From a virus: 35,066 nt of DNA. Shown piece after piece: positions 34,701-35,066 of the stretch. The notes below the pieces were generated by a model. That model searched no databases and was not told the DNA's origin. It was given only the letters and a program-made list of their open reading frames with translations. How positions within the stretch are numbered: position 1 is the stretch's first letter; each line of letters begins with the position of its first letter. The stretch is from positions 1-35,066 of IMG/VR virus record IMGVR_UViG_3300025617_000906. One strand, given 5' to 3'. The position numbers and the translations under genes are program-made.

Positions 34701-35066
34701 TATCATTTAAAGTAATATGATGGCCTGTAGATTTATAAACAATTTGACCGACATTATTCCTTGTTTGTCTTGATCTATCAAAACCTGTCGCTAATAATTT
34801 ACTAGTTTGGTTAATTGCCCAGCTTGTCAATATTGCAAACGGATATTCAGAACTTTTACGCCAAGCAGTTTCTACCGGTGCATGATCACCGAATATAAAA
34901 CTATCTTTAATATTAACATCATTAAAGTTGATCGGAATATTTGCTGTAGACGGGCTTAATAGATTACCATCTGCATCAACAGGTTTAAAATTTGACAATC
35001 CTGGTCTAACATATTTTTGATTAATTTTAAAAGGTATTCCAGGCTGACGAATAATTCCTTTTTCTA
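22750..35066 (-). CDS. Giant virion structural protein (5' end outside window)
   Basis: At least 4,104 codons, open to the right edge. A TTG at 34998 can be read as a start but has no ribosome binding site, and the frame continues upstream through sensible protein (IIRQPGIPFKINQKYVRPG), so the true start lies beyond the window. Residue numbers below count from that TTG. Segments typical of large structural proteins of T4-like cyanophages are present: DLDS.NFDLEQQRLAQHL with YLENIINDDVSQYKFYQGM (about 33180-33310), RYVFAEQGYVDWAFKTSFIK with EVKPYKTKLREY (about 26900-27090), and GGERIEFF with QLRRGTLGTG (about 23880-23970). It also contains FG-GAP-like blades, CBM-like modules, paired Gly-rich repeats and a beta-sandwich array, described separately. 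Likely a baseplate or tail-fibre-scale component that binds glycans. Confidence 0.9.
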   Translation of the reverse strand, partial: EKGIIRQPGIPFKINQKYVRPGLSNFKPVDADGNLLSPSTANIPINFNDVNIKDSFIFGDHAPVETAWRKSSEYPFAILTSWAINQTSKLLATGFDRSRQTRNNVGQIVYKSTGHHITLNDIVFPNTADDDIQVFTSGIINYISSYMASNVTSSFKNYNNRLKSIKNKLALKVGGFTDKDKFKLILDSRTPLNKGNVFVPPENYKIFLNTSSPLTTIHYSGVIVEKQPSGFILKGYNTEDPYFTYFEPLRKQSDPVINVGGISEVFSVWAPEQTLLEGKNVEYNNGYYRVLETHKTTSTFDPTKHAKLPRLPLSGGRDAIFSKSYDTSTELVIPYGTLLKTTQDVVDFLLGYGKWLESKGFRFEYYDGEEKILSNWETSSKEFMFWTTQEWDAGTLITLSPSADELRLDTDYTVVGDVFGSFYGYSILKADGKKLNEEDIKINRQDPNSFIIEPRRFEGIYSIQLPLVQKEHIVLIDNYTVFGDIIYEQTTGYRQDRLRVLGYRTTEWTGSLNIPGFVYDSAKIVEWESWTDYNIGAVVKYKEFYYSALSKITGTENFVDNEWTRLPEKPSAGLITNFEYKINQFADFYDLDSDNFDLEQQRLAQHLIGYQKRQYLENIINDDVSQYKFYQGMIADKGTENSLTKLFDVLGSLDKESLEFYEEWAIKEGQYGASDGFDEVEFNLDEKQFNLSPQPVELVTSTSGTETDLIYRIKPFEVYKKPTVYDHKPFPVAESTKFTKDAGYVNQEDVLYIVPSFTDVLTIPFADFDKEKYVWVGDYNNSWGVFKHTISENIITSMSGNADAVSVGSADKNQFSITLEREPKDIKAGDVIGIYDLISNIEHDIEDSSYPIDFQTTSDVQGFFKVLDVVLNTVIMGTSETIQDVPSCRGLITKFKEVRVKDYAAANDLTQEGVMQDDYVWIDNDDISNWKVLKNNQAYNLLQKITADESGLENEFGDALSVDTRNTVLVVGSPNAGDNGKVFIYTRGGNSQNFQFTQVIEPLDNLSDDGQEFGRAVAVSPDGKYIVVGSPAASNVKTRFRGEYETTADYQNGESILYNDQIWEVVVDINGAKEKLPFTSFGSQVELLMKYNITENQSTFKNLLLGKFPFTDTDTDHILVRAFADQYEATSIGDTVFLDWYARSTTQQYDLALTPRAPFEGEYPSVTEEFLEKGLVIQRKIDAVLFVPTFQDIPEIGDQIESTGVFGYVAFVYTDDGAATIYVENTSGVWDSAGSTYLETGEYIGEYQKSAPDENINTTNDLGGYWWFNLETTIPLISNNNFDEGKQLAVYNIVPEGEADPGAAGGNSYDQYNEYNIEFDSQNKIYSYIRTLTYEGFPGPQGVRGVQRSDLFVVRAQKTLTDILNVVEPGSDENDDVGLTVVNLPNLINDTYIDISPTGLQYAFTNKMHKLYDVWDGYIEFNLDEPDTNGFPFEPKVGQTITDSSAGGVATVAFIQRNGLKMTAFVKNVRGAWSKGSEAGDIGFLRMNRIANDPDNRYNVDNPVGEITGTSLGDEDLNIGGLVVIKLGDFIDEVPAQDSVIGAEYVLYKDQEILGRATTPNIPSQENPDWRAVYNIPVNIEGEPIPGNNIGMYSIYARENISTFTPIGSYIVPERTSGLRLGSSIQISKYNDFYRLFVGAAGNGTNDNLGKIYFVNNGTYADGQSFNWELSKHKNYRGEFGQDKQFYIDDIVFLDGNFYQAQTNIPPGNNFNNLDWERIAFDGLFYTGIDYLGVVPNYTDFVPDSDSSLKLDQENLISFGRTFDIDDTGEVLVTTAEYSVESKNRIVVYRSLNGNFVKSQDIIAPNTTMQFGEAISISSDGTLLAISAPSDSDEIQNQGLIYIYELQKVDDDFVFVLDTDNGIGQVLSSRNKRKGEQFGSNLQFDGKTLFVSAFNTNSDDITTFDVYSQTLRDYTLDKIDPYTGNNYIAKYVSDVNSTRNTERTYFDNGFTSFSNEINDNGVIYIYERVDNKLIYGQTIDSNDKNAMLFGRNIFAQQNHIYTTIPENLTEAGKKGAILDFRRPENKNIWEIHRSASNVVNLDKIKRVLVYDKEKNEIITNLDYIDPIQGKIAGPADQEISFKTIFDPAIYSDVTKNAPTRISVNKTESWGEEHVGRVWWDLTNAKFLNAYQSNIIYQTNNWNKLFEKSSIDIYEWVESTISPEQWDTLSDTEAGLSNSISGKTKYGNDVFVKKRKYDKLSETFTTYYYYWVQNKTTVPDVDFRSINTETIAQYITDPASLRYKFVTFFTENRFALWNCESIIKEKDIVLNIQYWTYSDKDSNIHNQYQILTEGLSSSKPGVDIERKWFDSLVGYDSKDRPVPNPNLSPNQRYGVLNVPRQGWFINRSEALKQFIERTNNILKDNLIVDTRNITKLFDNDAEPTLATRKFDSVVDTIIDLDFVGVARAVRCELSPVIENGKIIRVDIVNPGRAYLTTPTFEILGSGSGAEIELDIDQQGKVVSATVIDQGNNYKADTQIIVRRFTILVKNDDTIRGKWALYERIIETRSWNRKESQAFDTSLYWNYQDWYATGYNEFTEIDHVIERPYQLQSLDDNLGDIVKILTIGTGGWLLLQKVNTEYTTDYTVNYKTIGQQDGTIQFKEDLYNIDLSQVGFDSQSYDTKFFDSQPISEIRIILETIRDQILVDDLADEYNKLFFASLRYVFAEQGYVDWAFKTSFIKAQHNVGELQQKITFQNDNLESYQDYLEEVKPYKTKLREYVSNYDRLDSSSSSISDFDLPPTYNIDDNAIVPKPLRVIKGLLAGADESLEQYPNKHWLDNYTYQVIEIGISDPGEGYLTAPIITIDGSIGTGATAKASLGPNGKVSNVLVTNPGSGYATTPIVTLNGTLADGGRPAVLSAKIGNSLVRNLHTTMKFDRTTGAFLVTRLNQTEFYTGNNARTSFKLKYPMDMRTTTVEVIVDGDLALSSQYSYQNVTDTDQGYNRSYGQIDFTLPPEDNAVIEINYLKSVTLLSAADRISLFYNPTTGQIGNDIAQLMDGVDYGGTQVKSYEFGGPPGWDSDTWYDNAWDTYDEFFDDETISTDGSTTVFQLSKPLADGVTYNVYVNGVRVDDPGYDGTTSIDNLENKDAFMSPLVGDGVTDTFTIENLQAYQLLLERTTKEQPYTDPGYTETITIRRSTSDGSREQNLESFDTAISGGDIAYTTAKGLNADEITIDGDGFVTPTTSKGPEEHVPGQVLDTLDIQVYERPIGGSSLIYNRNYRGDGSTTRFDLGGAPYSIDSLIVKINNVPVVDRTDYRIDYQSKEIVFYTAPADRDSISLIGMGLAGDDIRDYDEFIADGETSEFLTNVKWTENISAYITVNGKILSFELFESDNSYDISGNVVIRFAQPPIVNARIQFALFESNAISYSQVTVEDINADGSSSAYEISQAPFNQEPVTYYTVVTVDGKILSTGYTEEFEISDSREYKLKLWQVPIGSVTGKEIEVFLNGRRLEYLQEWTYEGATAFNPAIPADGQIGSTVILNRGIGVPGDELKVYIVSGGEYRFGYFETADDSTGQFVSTTNTIHFDVIPEENSLIRIYQFSNHDSLDIDRIRYDAVERTQMTVGTEGYSEARRTRNGLIKLRSPAVSTAYVWVAINGEWLTPTSDYILLENKEYIKITLDVNEGDKLDLIHFSNPPLSTKYGWRQFKDMMNRNHYKRLGDDRTYKLSTDLNFYDRVIVLDDATDLPIPELGSRTPGIVFIGGERIEFFRRDGNELKQLRRGTLGTGIKAIHEVGTQVLNQSPDSTVPYKDETQVVNVKSGVYKDMSTVYENSLGLSFESIKYNFNNNTVFPLGTQVATVTGTGIRPTIKAFVQDIECETTYVSETEFTFITPALPVGAYDLVMYNDVETDPILIPATSYVESKVMKYVQILLPFAPLPNPKTETGWYKEQTEIPVSEIIPGRGYIISKLGDTNWNSIGATSSVGAEFTASSVGSGTGTVLDFSSIPYEYWEGMDIDVFISGRRLRKNPTTEWDHEVGQDSPDGDKTREAEFAVNKAVGAYVRLTDAPPPNVSITIEKRIGEIWNEIDERPTGAFKYNFDETKSYVATDVVFYNGDYYEALTDVSSSEFSLNNWKKVAERNPLGKSNTEVSNFLRGKTINLPR
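24155..26392 (-). repeat. Array of beta-sandwich repeats in the giant protein
   Basis: About seven to eight degenerate modules at residues ~2870-3615 follow the pattern DG.(S/T)..(F/Y).(L/I) ... V.VNG(K/V)......Y .... I.F..(A/P)P ... I.(I/L). Clear examples start near 25975, 25425, 25190 and 24945. They look like stacked fibre domains. Confidence 0.65.
26500..26725 (-). repeat. Glycine-rich paired repeat, copy 2 in giant protein
   Basis: Residues ~2758-2833: ISDPGEGYLTAPIITIDG, GTGATAKASLGPNGKVSNV, then VTNPGSGYATTPIVTLNG. The two halves repeat the unit (D/N)PG.GY.T.P......G, and the whole resembles the copy at 27610-27835. Confidence 0.75.
27610..27835 (-). repeat. Glycine-rich paired repeat, copy 1 in giant protein
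   Basis: Residues ~2388-2463: IVNPGRAYLTTPTFEILG, GSGAEIELDIDQQGKVVSA, then VIDQGNNYKADTQIIV. Same unit order as copy 2 at 26500-26725, about 370 residues earlier in the protein. Confidence 0.75.
29000..32210 (-). other. Seven FG-GAP-like propeller blades, split by an insertion
   Basis: Within the giant protein, seven segments open with an (F/L)G....(I/V/F) strand and most follow with a V(G/S)(S/A)(P/A)-type turn: FGDALSV (near 32205), FGRAVAV (32040), LGSSIQI (30210), FGRTFDI (29795), FGEAISI (29640), FGSNLQF (29435) and FGRNIF (29105). This suits a seven-bladed integrin-type beta-propeller. About 580 residues separate blades two and three. Confidence 0.65.

Noticed and set aside
34996-34998. 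TTG as start codon of the giant structural protein
   Set aside because: No ribosome binding site precedes it and the reading frame continues to the window edge with protein-like sequence, so the gene is treated as 5'-truncated.
1-35066. tRNA genes, CRISPR arrays, insertion sequences or attachment sites
   Set aside because: None recognised: the window is almost wholly coding with no cloverleaf-like stretch, spaced direct repeats, transposase or terminal inverted repeats.

Overview
This window looks like part of the genome of a marine T4-like myovirus (family level not determinable here). The DNA is AT-rich by eye (not computed) and almost fully coding, and every gene lies on the minus strand. 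The right-hand 21 kb holds virion genes of the kind I know from T4-like cyanophages and pelagiphages: a giant (>4,100 codon) structural protein, a tail-collar fibre and related tail-fibre proteins. Short TATAAATA/GATAAATA elements, like the T4 late promoter, sit just upstream of three of these genes. A marine SAR11 or cyanobacterial host is an inference only; no tRNA, integrase or replication gene is present to test it.

Read in the direction of transcription (right to left), the layout is as follows. (1) 35066-22750: the 3' part of one enormous virion protein gene, whose start lies outside the window. It holds seven FG-GAP-like propeller blades, carbohydrate-binding-like modules and an array of beta-sandwich repeats. 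(2) 22728-14075: six tail genes. One is a small structural protein, three are fibre-type proteins sharing an N-terminal adaptor (one ends in a Phage Tail Collar domain, one in a Peptidase_G2-like domain), and two are paralogous tail proteins. (3) 14062-14034: a sigma-70-type promoter, TTGACT-17 bp-TATAAT, with an AGGAGG ribosome binding site. (4) 14015-1: a tightly overlapping accessory operon that runs off the left edge.

The accessory operon is the unusual part. It encodes five radical-SAM proteins, one of which is visible only as a 43-codon start at the extreme left edge, overlapping its upstream neighbour. It also encodes two paralogous DxD glycosyltransferase-like proteins, two tandem GT-A (GT8-like) proteins, a GT-B/GT10-like protein, an SGNH/GDSL hydrolase, two tandem copies of an unrecognised family with an HPG motif, a His-rich unknown protein, and two small unknowns. 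Most junctions overlap by 4 to 35 nt, so the genes are probably translationally coupled as one transcript. The gene content suggests modification of a glycan or peptide, on the virion or the host surface, using radical chemistry. The substrate is not evident, and I found no precursor peptide gene. Local gene duplication is the dominant pattern in both halves.
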